A stretch of DNA of 64,000 nucleotides from Aalborgiella sp040079635 (GCA_040079635.1 JBEBJY010000007.1:21994-85993), one strand, 5' to 3'. Shown: positions 1 through 7,505, counted from the stretch's first letter. A program made the numbers and translations. The notes: generated from the sequence alone by a model not told the origin.

Positions 1-1
1 C

Positions 2-529
2 GTTCATGCCGTCACGGGCGGTGTGGCCAACTGGCCGCTTTTGCCGTCGCAAGACCATGCGCAAACCGCCATCGTCATGTTTGAACCACCGCGCATGTTC
101 AATGAACGTGAGCGCACCATCTGGACGCCGCACCCCGGCGAACTCCCCGATCTGGCCAAGTGGCTGCACGCCAGCGGCGTGCGTCATCTGGTCGTCGTTC
201 TACCGCACCAGCCGGGTATGCTTCCAGAGGCATTGCAGCAAGGTTTGGCGAATCTGGATGAGCAAAAGGTCACCAGCTTGGGGTTTGAGCGCGTTGTGAT
301 CATGCGCATGGCGCAAACGGATCTTGCAGTCAAACCCGCTCATTTCTTTGAACGCGTCGCCAACTGGATACTGGGCGTTGGCAAATACATGCTCCCCGCC
401 AATCAAAACCCGCTGCGAGCGACCCAAATCGCCAAGCTGGTCGAGCAGGTGTTGCAAACTGCACCAGCAGGGCATTTTGTGATTCCGCCTTCGGGGGAGT
501 TGCCGGAGGGGTGGGGAGTGATTGATTAG
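2..529 (+). CDS. Hypothetical protein, C-terminal part (5' end outside window)
   Basis: The reading frame is open to the left edge of the window (first codon at 2), so the 175 residues seen are the C-terminal part of a longer protein. A GTG at 23 could be an internal start, but no ribosome binding site precedes it and coding continues upstream. The visible part has alternating hydrophobic strands (VRHLVVVLPHQ, FERVVIMRM) and helices, compatible with the second half of a Rossmann-like fold. A stretch near the end (NQNPLRATQIAKLVEQVL) recalls the C-terminus of NAD(P)-binding epimerase-like proteins of Burkholderiales. I see no catalytic motif and do not assign a function. The next gene begins after a dispersed repeat at 552-602. 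Confidence 0.6.
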   Translation, partial: VHAVTGGVANWPLLPSQDHAQTAIVMFEPPRMFNERERTIWTPHPGELPDLAKWLHASGVRHLVVVLPHQPGMLPEALQQGLANLDEQKVTSLGFERVVIMRMAQTDLAVKPAHFFERVANWILGVGKYMLPANQNPLRATQIAKLVEQVLQTAPAGHFVIPPSGELPEGWGVID

Positions 530-551
530 GTTTTTTGGGGTATTTTCTCGG

Positions 552-602
552 TGTAGCCGTTGTTTTTATTATCTAATTAGCTATTTAAAATATAGCAAAA
601 TT
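552..602 (-). repeat. Dispersed ~50-bp element, copy R1 (intergenic, divergent)
   Basis: The copy reads TAGCCG, a T-rich spacer, then TTAGCTAT-N6-ATAGCA, in the same order and spacing as the other copies read in reverse orientation. The GCCGGCGT core is degenerate here (GCCGTTGT). It lies between the unknown gene and the UbiA-like gene and could form part of the latter's leader. Confidence 0.6.
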
Positions 603-653
603 GAATCAATATCGTGCTAAACAGGCACGCATTTGTCGCGCTATCATCCTCAA

Positions 654-1547
654 ATGGGTAAATTTTCTCTCTCGCTGGGTTCTGCGCGGTTGCCATTTCT
701 GGTTTTGACGCCGGCTTGCCTTGCCTTGGGTTTGGCTTGCGTGTACCGGACGCAGGGACACATCAACGTCATGGAGGCTGCGCTGGTGTTGCTGGGCGCG
801 CTGGCGGCGCATATCAGTGTCAATGCTTTCAATGAATATCAGGATTTTCACAGCGGTTTGGACGCGCTGACGCAGCGCACGCCCTTCAGCGGCGGCAGCG
901 GGGTGCTGCCTTCGCACCCAGAACTGGCCCCCCTCACGCTGGCCATGGCGGTCGGGTGTCTTGTGGCCAGCATGGGGATCGGCCTGTATTTTGTGGCGTT
1001 GCGCGGTACGGCTTTGCTGCCGTTGGGGCTGGTTGGCCTGGTGTTGGTGACGGCCTACACGCAATGGATCACCCGGCACCCCTTGTTGTGTCTGGTCGCG
1101 CCCGGTCTGGGCTTTGGGCCGTTGATGATTATGGGTACGCACGTGGCTTTGACGGGCTCGTATTCAGCGATGGCGGCAGTGGCATCGCTGGTACCTTTCT
1201 TTTTGGTCAACAACCTGCTGCTGCTCAACCAGTTTCCAGATGTGGATGCCGACCGGCGCGTGGGGCGGCGGCATCTATTGGTGACTTCTGGCGCTTTGGT
1301 TGCTGCGCGCTGGTATGTCGTTCAGATGGTATTGGCCTTTGCGAGCATTCCGCTGGGTGTTGCGGCAGGGTTTCTTCCTGTGGGTGCTTTGCTGGCTTTG
1401 TTGATGCTACCGTTGGTCGTGCCCACCATGCGCGACGTCGTGGCCCATGCCCAAGCGGTTGAACGTCTGTTGCCCGCCATGGGACGCAACGTGTTGATCA
1501 ACCTGCTGACACCCGTTTTGATGGCGGTGGGGATGTGGCTGTGGTGA
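654..1547 (+). CDS. UbiA-family prenyltransferase (MenA-like), membrane protein
   Basis: This polytopic membrane protein of 297 residues belongs to the UbiA superfamily, which transfers a polyprenyl chain to an aromatic or quinone acceptor in the inner membrane. The first Asp-rich motif is visible as NEYQDFHSGLD near residues 60-70 and the second as DVDADRRVGRRH near residues 200-211; both would bind Mg-diphosphate. About eight hydrophobic segments surround them. The product (menaquinone-like or other) cannot be read from sequence. The ATG at 654 is chosen because GSARLPF follows it closely as in family members; a TTG at 633 is in frame. Neither has a good ribosome binding site. The last codons overlap possible GTG starts of dinB. 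Confidence 0.8.
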   Translation: MGKFSLSLGSARLPFLVLTPACLALGLACVYRTQGHINVMEAALVLLGALAAHISVNAFNEYQDFHSGLDALTQRTPFSGGSGVLPSHPELAPLTLAMAVGCLVASMGIGLYFVALRGTALLPLGLVGLVLVTAYTQWITRHPLLCLVAPGLGFGPLMIMGTHVALTGSYSAMAAVASLVPFFLVNNLLLLNQFPDVDADRRVGRRHLLVTSGALVAARWYVVQMVLAFASIPLGVAAGFLPVGALLALLMLPLVVPTMRDVVAHAQAVERLLPAMGRNVLINLLTPVLMAVGMWLW

Positions 1548-1564
1548 ATCTGGCATCACCTGCG

Positions 1565-2779
1565 ATGATTCGCCGGATCGCCCACCTGGACATGGATGCT
1601 TTTTACGCATCTGTGGAGTTGTTGCGCTATCCGCAGCTCAAGGGGTTGCCGGTTGTTATCGGTGGTGGGCGGCGTAAGGTGGATGAAGCTATTGAGTTGC
1701 TGGCTGAGGGGCAGACTCGGGCTGACATTCCTGTGGAGGCCTTTGCGCGGCTGAAGGATTATGCGGGGCGGGGGGTGATTACGACGGCTACTTATGCTGC
1801 GCGGCAGTTTGGCATAGGCTCGGCTATGGGGCTGATGAAGGCGGCCAAGCTGTGTCCTGATGCCATTATTTTGCCGGTGGATTTTGAGCAGTATCGGCAT
1901 TACTCACGGATATTCAAAGAGACGATTCTCGAATTCACCCCGTTGATGGAAAACCGAGGGGTGGATGAGGTGTATATCGACTTTACCGATGTGCCTGGCG
2001 GGCAGCGGCAGGGCGGCCGGGCGCTGGCGAAGTTGATTCAGCAGACGATTTTTGAACGCACGGGGCTGACGTGCTCAGTAGGCGTAGCACCCAACAAGCT
2101 GCTGGCGAAAATGGCCAGTGAGTTCAACAAACCAAACGGTATCTCCATCGTCTTGGAGGAAGACCTGCAAACGATGATCTGGCCGCTGACCTGCCGCAAA
2201 ATCAACGGCGTGGGGCCGAAAATGGACGAAAAGCTTATCAAAAACGGCATCACCACCATTGGCGAGCTGGCGGCCAAGGACGAAGCCTGGCTGGTTGCTA
2301 ACTTTGGCAAAAGCACAGGCGCGTGGCTGCACCGGGCGAGCTGGGGGCGGGACGATAACCCGATTTCACTGAGCAGCGAGCCAGTATCCATCAGCCGTGA
2401 AACTACGTTTGACCGTGATTTACACGCCGTGCGCGACAAAGCCGAACTGGGCGCGATTTTTACCGAGCTGTGCGACAAACTGGCGGGTGACCTGCAGCGC
2501 AAAGGCTATCTGGGTAAAACCATTGGCATCAAGCTGCGCTATGACGACTTCAAAGCCGCCACGCGCGACCTGACGCTGGATGTTTACACCGCAGATCCCA
2601 AAACAATACGCCAAGCGGCAGGGCTGTGCCTGAAGCGCATTCCGCTGACCAAGCGACTGCGTTTGCTGGGAGTGCGGGTGGCGGGGTTGGTGAAATCGGA
2701 CGGCGAACTAGAGCGCGCTGTGGGTGATTCACAGCCGAATTCTGGGGAAGATTTGATCTCAAGCATGTTTGACGAGTGA
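1565..2779 (+). CDS. dinB: DNA polymerase IV (Y-family translesion polymerase)
   Basis: This is a Y-family error-prone DNA polymerase for bypass of damaged bases. The palm carboxylates are visible in HLDMDAFYASVE at the N-terminus and in GVDEVYIDFTD; GVAPNKLLAKMAS and INGVGPKM (helix-hairpin-helix) follow, then a little-finger domain. Between VIGG and RGVITT there are about 34 residues where E. coli DinB has four. This extra loop is probably typical of the Burkholderiales form. The ATG at 1565 matches the usual family start, but GTG codons at 1535, 1541 and 1544 overlap the end of the UbiA-like gene and a G-rich stretch at 1527-1532 could serve them. Translational coupling to the upstream gene is likely. 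SOS control is not evident. Confidence 0.93.
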   Translation: MIRRIAHLDMDAFYASVELLRYPQLKGLPVVIGGGRRKVDEAIELLAEGQTRADIPVEAFARLKDYAGRGVITTATYAARQFGIGSAMGLMKAAKLCPDAIILPVDFEQYRHYSRIFKETILEFTPLMENRGVDEVYIDFTDVPGGQRQGGRALAKLIQQTIFERTGLTCSVGVAPNKLLAKMASEFNKPNGISIVLEEDLQTMIWPLTCRKINGVGPKMDEKLIKNGITTIGELAAKDEAWLVANFGKSTGAWLHRASWGRDDNPISLSSEPVSISRETTFDRDLHAVRDKAELGAIFTELCDKLAGDLQRKGYLGKTIGIKLRYDDFKAATRDLTLDVYTADPKTIRQAAGLCLKRIPLTKRLRLLGVRVAGLVKSDGELERAVGDSQPNSGEDLISSMFDE

Positions 2780-2811
2780 TTTATCGGAAATTACTCATGG
2801 ATCCAAATCCC

Positions 2812-2876
2812 GTCATTCCCGCGAAGGCGGGAATCCACGGTGGAGGGGCATGGATTCCCGCCTTCGCGGGAATGAC
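2812..2876. repeat. REPIN-like inverted pair of short palindromes
   Basis: Two 26-base arms (2812-2837 and 2851-2876) are perfect reverse complements separated by 13 bases. Each arm carries its own smaller palindrome (CCCGCGAAGGCGGG). This is the widespread GTCATTCCCGCG-type repeat of proteobacteria, mobilised in trans by REP-associated transposases in other genomes; no such gene is here. As RNA it would form a very stable hairpin and may terminate dinB transcripts, although no T-tract follows. Confidence 0.9.
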
Positions 2877-2930
2877 AGTTAAGCAGCGGTTACGGTTGAA
2901 AGCAAAAATATTGAAGTTTTTGTAAAAAGT

Positions 2931-2957
2931 TGAATCCAAGCCTAAAGTGGTTGCGTA
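2931..2957 (+). promoter_or_regulatory. Putative ECF-sigma promoter upstream of the DUF3034 gene
   Basis: TGAATCC at 2931-2937 and CGTA at 2954-2957 are separated by 16 bases, 46 bases before the ATG at 3004. The same pair occurs before the sigma gene (6851-6877) and, reversed, before the ferritin-like gene (6780-6807). The shared motif is seen directly; its use by the local sigma factor is inferred. Confidence 0.6.
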
Positions 2958-3003
2958 AGAAAGGTGTAGACCTCTTTTTTTCAACCCACCTAGGACATTC
3001 AAC

Positions 3004-3957
3004 ATGAAACATTCAAGCGCAAAATCAAGCGCCACATTAACCGCTTTGGCTGCCGGCTTATTGCTAGGCTTCACTGGCTTAAACGCACAAGCAGACACTG
3101 GCAAACTGTTGCTGACTGGCGGCGTGAGCAGCATCGATGGCGCGGCTGGTGGCGGCTTGACGCCTTGGGCTGTCATTGGCAGCAATGCGGAAGATGGCGA
3201 AATCGGCTTTAGCGCCAACGTCACCGCTGCAAAAACGCAAGATTACGGCTTGAAGACCTACGGCGTAGCGGTGGGTATCCAAAACCGCGTGGAATTGTCA
3301 CTGGCTCGGCAAGATTTTGACGCTTCTCCTGCGATTGCACTCAATGGTATTGCACCTTTTGGCGTGACACCGGGACAGCACATCAACATGGACATCATTG
3401 GCGCCAAAGTGCGTATTGCTGGTGACGCGGTGCTGGACAGCGACTCACTGATGCCGCAAATCGCTGTGGGCGTGGAGTACAAATCGGTGAAACCGGGCTC
3501 GATTGGCTCGGTTTTGGACTTTTTAGGCACAAAAACCACGGGTACGGATGTGTATATCAGCGCGACCAAATTGTTTTTAGCGCAAAGTGTGTTGGTCAAT
3601 GCTACTTTGCGTTCTACCAATGCCAATCAAAACGGTTTGCTAGGTTTTGGCTCAGGCGCACCGGGTAAAAACAGCCGCAGTATCGTGCCAGAGTTTTCAA
3701 TCGCCTATTTGCTGAGTAAAAACGTCGCCATTGGTGCGGAATACCGAGGCAAGCCGAACAATTTAGAGGCTTTGGGTCGCGCAGCGGGCTTGGGGGGTGG
3801 GTTGAAAGAAGAGGCTTGGAAAGACATTTTTATCGCGTGGGCACCAACTAAGAATGTGTCTATGACGCTGGCTTATGTTGACTTGGGTCGAATTATTCCG
3901 GGTATCACACCGAAACGTCAAACGGGTGTGTATTTATCGGGGCAGATTGCGTTTTAA
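3004..3957 (+). CDS. DUF3034 family outer-membrane protein
   Basis: This 317-residue exported protein has a signal peptide (about residues 1-30, ending LNAQA) and alternating amphipathic strands ending in an aromatic C-terminus (YLSGQIAF), as expected of an outer-membrane beta-barrel. KLLLTGGVSSIDGAAGGGLTPWA directly after the signal peptide, then RVELSLARQDF and GAKVRIAGD, are hallmarks I associate with DUF3034. No biochemical function is established. It is preceded by a CTAGGA-type ribosome binding site and by an ECF-like promoter motif at 2931-2957, and is followed 45 bases later by a secreted globin. It is probably the first gene of an operon controlled by the sigma factor at 6899. Confidence 0.8.
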   Translation: MKHSSAKSSATLTALAAGLLLGFTGLNAQADTGKLLLTGGVSSIDGAAGGGLTPWAVIGSNAEDGEIGFSANVTAAKTQDYGLKTYGVAVGIQNRVELSLARQDFDASPAIALNGIAPFGVTPGQHINMDIIGAKVRIAGDAVLDSDSLMPQIAVGVEYKSVKPGSIGSVLDFLGTKTTGTDVYISATKLFLAQSVLVNATLRSTNANQNGLLGFGSGAPGKNSRSIVPEFSIAYLLSKNVAIGAEYRGKPNNLEALGRAAGLGGGLKEEAWKDIFIAWAPTKNVSMTLAYVDLGRIIPGITPKRQTGVYLSGQIAF

Positions 3958-4002
3958 GAAGCCATATTCCGCCTTTTATCTTTTAACTCATTGAGAAATA
4001 TT

Positions 4003-4437
4003 ATGAAAAAAACTATCCTTATCGCATCAATCTTGCTTGGCTTGGCCACTTCAGCATCTGCGCAAACCATGAATTCAAGCTCAGCGTTGTACCAAGCCTT
4101 CGGCGAAAAAGCCGGCTTGGTCAAGCTGATGGACGATTTTGTACCGCGTCTGCAAGCCGACCCGCGTTTGGCCGAAGCGTTTAAAAAAGCCAATGTGGCT
4201 AATTTGAAATCGCAACTGGTGAATCAAATTTGCCAAGTGTCTGGCGGCCCGTGTGAGTACAAAGGCCCAGACATGAAGGCAGCGCATAGCAATATGGACA
4301 TCACTAAAACGGACTTCAACGCTTTGGTTGAAGTATTGCAAAAGTCTATGGACGCACAAGGCATTCCTTTCAGCAGCCAAAACCAACTGCTGGCCAAATT
4401 AGCGCCTATGCACAGAGATGTGATTACCGTTAAATAA
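4003..4437 (+). CDS. Exported group I truncated haemoglobin-like protein
   Basis: This 144-residue protein has a clear signal peptide (MKKTILIASILLGLATSASA), so the globin should act in the periplasm. The mature part shows the truncated-globin pattern: LYQAFGEKAGLVKLMDDFV, then FKKANVANLKSQLVNQICQVSGG, then MKAAHSNMDI, in which His95 is the likely proximal haem ligand. Cys77 and Cys84 flank a short loop and could pair in an oxidising compartment. Group I truncated globins bind O2 or NO; export is less usual. The ATG at 4003 is preferred to a TTG at 3991 because it gives a standard signal peptide. It follows the DUF3034 gene and probably shares its promoter. Confidence 0.85.
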   Translation: MKKTILIASILLGLATSASAQTMNSSSALYQAFGEKAGLVKLMDDFVPRLQADPRLAEAFKKANVANLKSQLVNQICQVSGGPCEYKGPDMKAAHSNMDITKTDFNALVEVLQKSMDAQGIPFSSQNQLLAKLAPMHRDVITVK

Positions 4438-4509
4438 GTGGTGATAGTCACGTCAAAGCTTGCAAAAACGCTTGCACAAGCGCCTTGACGAAAGCTTACT
4501 GTTGGCTTA

Positions 4510-4539
4510 CATTGAAACTTCTGGAAGGAGGTTTCAATG
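4510..4539 (+). promoter_or_regulatory. Hairpin presenting the Shine-Dalgarno and hiding the start codon of the next gene
   Basis: CATTGAAAC (4510-4518) and GTTTCAATG (4531-4539) are perfect 9-base complements. The 12-base loop carries the AAGGAG of a strong ribosome binding site, and the ATG of the gene at 4537 lies wholly in the 3' arm. Translation could depend on melting of this stem; that is inference. Confidence 0.55.
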
Positions 4540-4827
4540 ATCCACCATCTCTGGCATCCTGTTACGTTGAAAATGCTGCAGCGCATCAAAAAATGGCATG
4601 TGGCGCACAAATCAGAGCATCCTTTTGAATACCAATTGCTGGATTGGGTGTTGATCTTGTGGGTCATGGCATGGGTGGGTTGGTTGCCCGCCTTTGCGCT
4701 GGAGGCGGAGTGGCTGCTACCGCTGTGCCTGCTGGGTATGACCTTACCCAATGTCTATATTGGTTGGCGCGTTGAAGCGCACAACCAGCAACGTCTCAAA
4801 TGCGACTGGTTGAATCAACTTGAATAA
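4537..4827 (+). CDS. Small membrane protein of unknown function
   Basis: This 96-residue protein starts five bases after an excellent GGAAGGAGG ribosome binding site. It has a basic N-terminal part (MLQRIKKWHVAHKSEHPFEYQ), two hydrophobic segments (about residues 35-53 and 60-75, Trp- and Leu-rich) and a polar tail. I do not recognise the family. Its position between an exported globin and a dienoyl-CoA isomerase-like gene in the putative ECF regulon suggests an envelope role. The start codon lies in a perfect 9-bp inverted repeat (4510-4539), which may control its translation. Confidence 0.7.
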   Translation: MIHHLWHPVTLKMLQRIKKWHVAHKSEHPFEYQLLDWVLILWVMAWVGWLPAFALEAEWLLPLCLLGMTLPNVYIGWRVEAHNQQRLKCDWLNQLE

Positions 4828-4841
4828 TTTATAGTCGGTAG

Positions 4842-5681
4842 ATGACTGATTCAAGTTGCTTTACCCTTTCCGCCACTGACCACATTGCCCACTTGGTGCT
4901 CAATCGCCCTGATGCGATGAACACCATGAACCCCACGTTTTGGCGTGAGCTTGACGAGGTGTTAACCCACATTCAACGCGATGGCACAGCGCGTGCTTTG
5001 GTGATATCCAGCACGGGCAAACACTTCAGTGCTGGCATGTCGTTGGACACGTTTTCAAATGCCATTCAAATGGACGACCAAAGTCCCGAAGGGCGAGCCG
5101 CTATTTTTGATTCGCTCAACGATTTGCAAGCCACATTTACCAAGTTAGAGTCCCTGCGCATCCCCGTCATCGTGGCGATACAGGGTGGATGCATTGGTGG
5201 CGCGGTGGATATGGTGACAGCTTGTTGTATTCGCTACGCGACCAAAGACACCTTTTTTTGCATCCAAGAAATCAACATTGGCATGGTGGCAGATGTGGGC
5301 ACGCTGCAGCGCTTGCCTAAACTGATGCCCGAAGCCGTCGTGAAAGAGCTGGCCTATACGGGCAGACGCTTGAAGGCGGACAAAGCGCTGATGTATGGCT
5401 TGGTGAATGAGGTTTTTGAAACGAATGACGAGATGTTGGCCGCAGCCATGCAGTGCGCCAAAGAAATCGCCAGTAAACCGCCGATAGCTATTTGGGGCAC
5501 GAAGCAAGCGATTCATTACACACGCGACCATTCTGTCGAAGACTCGCTCAAGCAAATGGGCTGGCTGCAGGGCGCGATTTGGAGCAACGCACATGTGCGT
5601 GAAGCGATTGTGGCGGCAAAAGAAAAGCGCACAGCGCAGTTTCCTGCGCTTGCGACTTTGACGCCATTTGCGGATTTGTAG
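4842..5681 (+). CDS. Enoyl-CoA hydratase/isomerase family, dienoyl-CoA isomerase-like
   Basis: This 279-residue protein has the crotonase fold: LNRPDAMNTMNPTFW near the N-terminus, oxyanion-hole segments GKHFSAGMSL and GGCIGGAVDM. The three acidic residues used by delta(3,5)-delta(2,4)-dienoyl-CoA isomerase all appear present: Asp in GGAVDMV, Glu in QEINIG and Asp in MVADVGTLQRLPK. The last stretch matches rat ECH1 closely from memory. I therefore favour dienoyl-CoA isomerisation, for odd-position double bonds in unsaturated fatty acids, over simple hydration. It starts 14 bases after the small membrane protein and may be cotranscribed with it. Confidence 0.85.
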   Translation: MTDSSCFTLSATDHIAHLVLNRPDAMNTMNPTFWRELDEVLTHIQRDGTARALVISSTGKHFSAGMSLDTFSNAIQMDDQSPEGRAAIFDSLNDLQATFTKLESLRIPVIVAIQGGCIGGAVDMVTACCIRYATKDTFFCIQEINIGMVADVGTLQRLPKLMPEAVVKELAYTGRRLKADKALMYGLVNEVFETNDEMLAAAMQCAKEIASKPPIAIWGTKQAIHYTRDHSVEDSLKQMGWLQGAIWSNAHVREAIVAAKEKRTAQFPALATLTPFADL

Positions 5682-5695
5682 CTTTCAACCTGTGT

Positions 5696-6091
5696 TTATT
5701 TGATGGCTTTTAGCGTTGCCAAGTAAGCCACCACATCGTCGCGATCGTTGGCATTGTCCATGGAATAACCCATGCGTTGACCTGGGATCAACATTTCTGG
5801 GTTAGCTAGCCAGGCGGTTAACGTATCGCGGCTCCAAACCACTTTGCTTTTGCGCAAAGCTTCTGAATAGGAGTAACTTTTAACGCCGCCCGCCTTGCGT
5901 CCAAACACACCCTGGTGCATGGGCCCCACTCGGTTGTCGTCCGCGCTGTGGCAGGCACTGCATCGGGTATCGTAAATCTCTTTCCCTTTGAGCGCGTTAC
6001 CGGCAGCTTTGTCGTTGGATTGCGCCATGGCAACAGAAGCCGTCATCAGCAGCAAGCTACTGATGACGACACGGTAAATCTGCGAACGCAT
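5696..6091 (-). CDS. Exported class I c-type cytochrome
   Basis: This 131-residue cytochrome c has a signal peptide ending in VAMAQ, one haem-binding CSACH motif (about residues 44-48) and a likely Met axial ligand in PGQRMGYS near residue 107. It is a small periplasmic electron carrier of the cytochrome c4/c552 style with an LTAWLANPE segment. The ATG at 6091 overlaps the TGA of the ferritin-like gene by one base, indicating translational coupling. A TTG directly upstream is also in frame. The two genes form a reverse operon that diverges from the sigma gene. Confidence 0.92.
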   Translation of the reverse strand: MRSQIYRVVISSLLLMTASVAMAQSNDKAAGNALKGKEIYDTRCSACHSADDNRVGPMHQGVFGRKAGGVKSYSYSEALRKSKVVWSRDTLTAWLANPEMLIPGQRMGYSMDNANDRDDVVAYLATLKAIK

Positions 6092-6699
6092 CAAGCACCA
6101 AATGACAAAGCGCCAGACGGCAACGGGCGACCTAAAGCATTGGTCAAAATCGTGAAATGCATGGTCTCATCTGCCGCCAAGCGCCCTGCAATTTTTGCCA
6201 AGTCTTTGCTGCCAAATGCTGGAATCACGCCCAAGTAGGCGTTGATTGCGCCCAGCTCTAAGCGTGCAGCCAAGTCCAATACATCGCCTTGGTTTTTCAA
6301 GGTGTCGGCTTTTAGGGCTTTGGCATACTCATCAATTTTCTTTTCTGCCACAGGTGTACCGCCCATTTTTTGAATCGTTGCAATCAATGCATCGCGATGA
6401 CCTTTGTGGTGGCTTTGAAAGGAGACTGCGATGTCGAGTACAGGCTTTTGCAATAAACCGCTCAAAGCACCAAGTTGGTAGGCATTGATGGCTTCGTGCT
6501 CTAAGCCCAAAGCAACGTTCAAGATGGCGGCGTCTTTGGACATGTCACCACCCATGGCTTGGGCGAGCGAGTCTTTGCCAGCTAACAGTGCCACAGCGCC
6601 TGCTGACAGCATACCAGCACTGCCCATGAAAGAGCGACGCGACGGCAGGCTTGTGGCGATGATGGGATGGGTGGCTGAGTTCAAGATCAGAGATTTCAT
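6091..6699 (-). CDS. Exported ferritin-like domain protein
   Basis: This 202-residue protein has a twin-arginine-like leader (RRSFMGSAGMLSAGAVALLAG, residues 21-41) and a four-helix bundle with carboxylate and histidine ligands arranged as in ferritin-like diiron proteins: LEHEAINAY (67-73), QSHHKGH (96-101), RLELGAINAY (146-154) and ADETMH (176-181). It probably binds iron or acts as a redox protein in the periplasm, folded before Tat export. A ribosome binding site AAGGAAG precedes the ATG. An ECF-like promoter motif in reverse orientation lies at 6780-6807. It is coupled to the cytochrome c gene downstream, which might exchange electrons with it. Confidence 0.85.
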   Translation of the reverse strand: MKSLILNSATHPIIATSLPSRRSFMGSAGMLSAGAVALLAGKDSLAQAMGGDMSKDAAILNVALGLEHEAINAYQLGALSGLLQKPVLDIAVSFQSHHKGHRDALIATIQKMGGTPVAEKKIDEYAKALKADTLKNQGDVLDLAARLELGAINAYLGVIPAFGSKDLAKIAGRLAADETMHFTILTNALGRPLPSGALSFGA

Positions 6700-6779
6700 G
6701 ATAGCTTCCTTCGTGGTAAATGAGTGAATGGTTCAAGTGAATGGTTCATATCGCACCAATAAAGTAACGACACTCTGAA

Positions 6780-6807
6780 TACGTAGATGAATAGTTGATT
6801 GGATTCA
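6780..6807 (-). promoter_or_regulatory. Putative ECF-sigma promoter for the ferritin-like/cytochrome operon
   Basis: Read on the reverse strand, TGAATCC (6807-6801) and CGTA (6783-6780) are 17 bases apart, 80 bases before the ferritin-like start. The two elements match those before the sigma gene and the DUF3034 gene; the spacer is one base longer. Confidence 0.6.
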
Positions 6808-6850
6808 ATAAATTCAAAAAACTTTGATGGGATTTATTTACTGTGGTTTT

Positions 6851-6877
6851 TGAATCCATTGGTTTGGTAGATGCGTA
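6851..6877 (+). promoter_or_regulatory. Putative autoregulatory promoter of the ECF sigma gene
   Basis: TGAATCC (6851-6857), 16 bases, CGTA (6874-6877, continuing as CGTATATT), 21 bases before the ATG at 6899. Such a short distance would give a very short leader. Autoregulation is usual for ECF sigma factors; here it is inferred from the shared motif. Confidence 0.65.
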
Positions 6878-6898
6878 TATTTCAGTGACAATGTAGTT

Positions 6899-7483
6899 AT
6901 GGACGCAATACAAACCAACCAAGCTGATAGTGACTTGATGACACTCCTAGACCGAATGGCTAAGCAAGACGAAGCCGCTTTGAAAGCGCTTTACGACATG
7001 ACGTCGTCCAAACTTTTTGGTTTGGCGCTGCGTGTGGTGAACAAGCGAGAGTGGGCAGAAGATGTGTTGCAAGAAGCGTATATGCACATTTGGCGTGCAG
7101 CGGTTGATTACCGAGCTAGCCTTAGCCCGCCAATGGCGTGGATGGGCTTGATTGTGCGTAGCCGTGCTTTAGATTTTTTACGTAGACGCGCATCTGAGCG
7201 CATGCATTTAACGCAAGAGTTAGACGAGTATTTGAGCGACACGATTGAAGGTGATGCTCTTAATCCTATGAACACGGCACTGGCCAGCGAACAAGCTTGG
7301 GCCTTGCAGCAATGCATGAACCAGCTGGACAACAAGCAACGCGAAGTGGTGAGCTTGGCTTATCTGCGCGATTTGAGCCACAGCGACTTGGCCGAGCAAC
7401 TCAAGCTCCCATTGGGCACGGTGAAGACTTGGATTCGCCGTGGCCTGGAGCAGCTGCGCGGTTGTATGGCACGGTTTGCTTGA
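6899..7483 (+). CDS. ECF-type RNA polymerase sigma factor (SigK-like)
   Basis: This 194-residue sigma-70 family protein has only regions 2 and 4. Region 2 is visible as ALKALYDMTSSKLFGLALRV followed by WAEDVLQEAYMHIW (the -10 recognition helix region). Region 4 is visible as VVSLAYLRDLSHSDLAEQL with the helix-turn-helix PLGTVKTWIRRGLEQL. It would direct transcription of a small stress regulon. The neighbour downstream is an RskA-like membrane anti-sigma factor, the standard partner of the SigK-like group. Its promoter motif recurs upstream of the DUF3034/globin and ferritin/cytochrome units, so these are probable targets. Confidence 0.93.
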   Translation: MDAIQTNQADSDLMTLLDRMAKQDEAALKALYDMTSSKLFGLALRVVNKREWAEDVLQEAYMHIWRAAVDYRASLSPPMAWMGLIVRSRALDFLRRRASERMHLTQELDEYLSDTIEGDALNPMNTALASEQAWALQQCMNQLDNKQREVVSLAYLRDLSHSDLAEQLKLPLGTVKTWIRRGLEQLRGCMARFA

Positions 7484-7505
7484 GATTGAACGGAATTTAG
7501 ATACC

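Noticed and set aside
606..1142. Long reverse-strand open frame opposite the UbiA-like gene
   Set aside because: It is rich in Gln, Arg and His, as expected of an antisense shadow, and has no recognisable domain, while the forward frame shows clear UbiA motifs.
4806..4838. Fourth ECF promoter-like site before the dienoyl-CoA isomerase gene
   Set aside because: TGAATCA with CGGTAG at 18 bases differs in both elements and in spacing from the three good sites.
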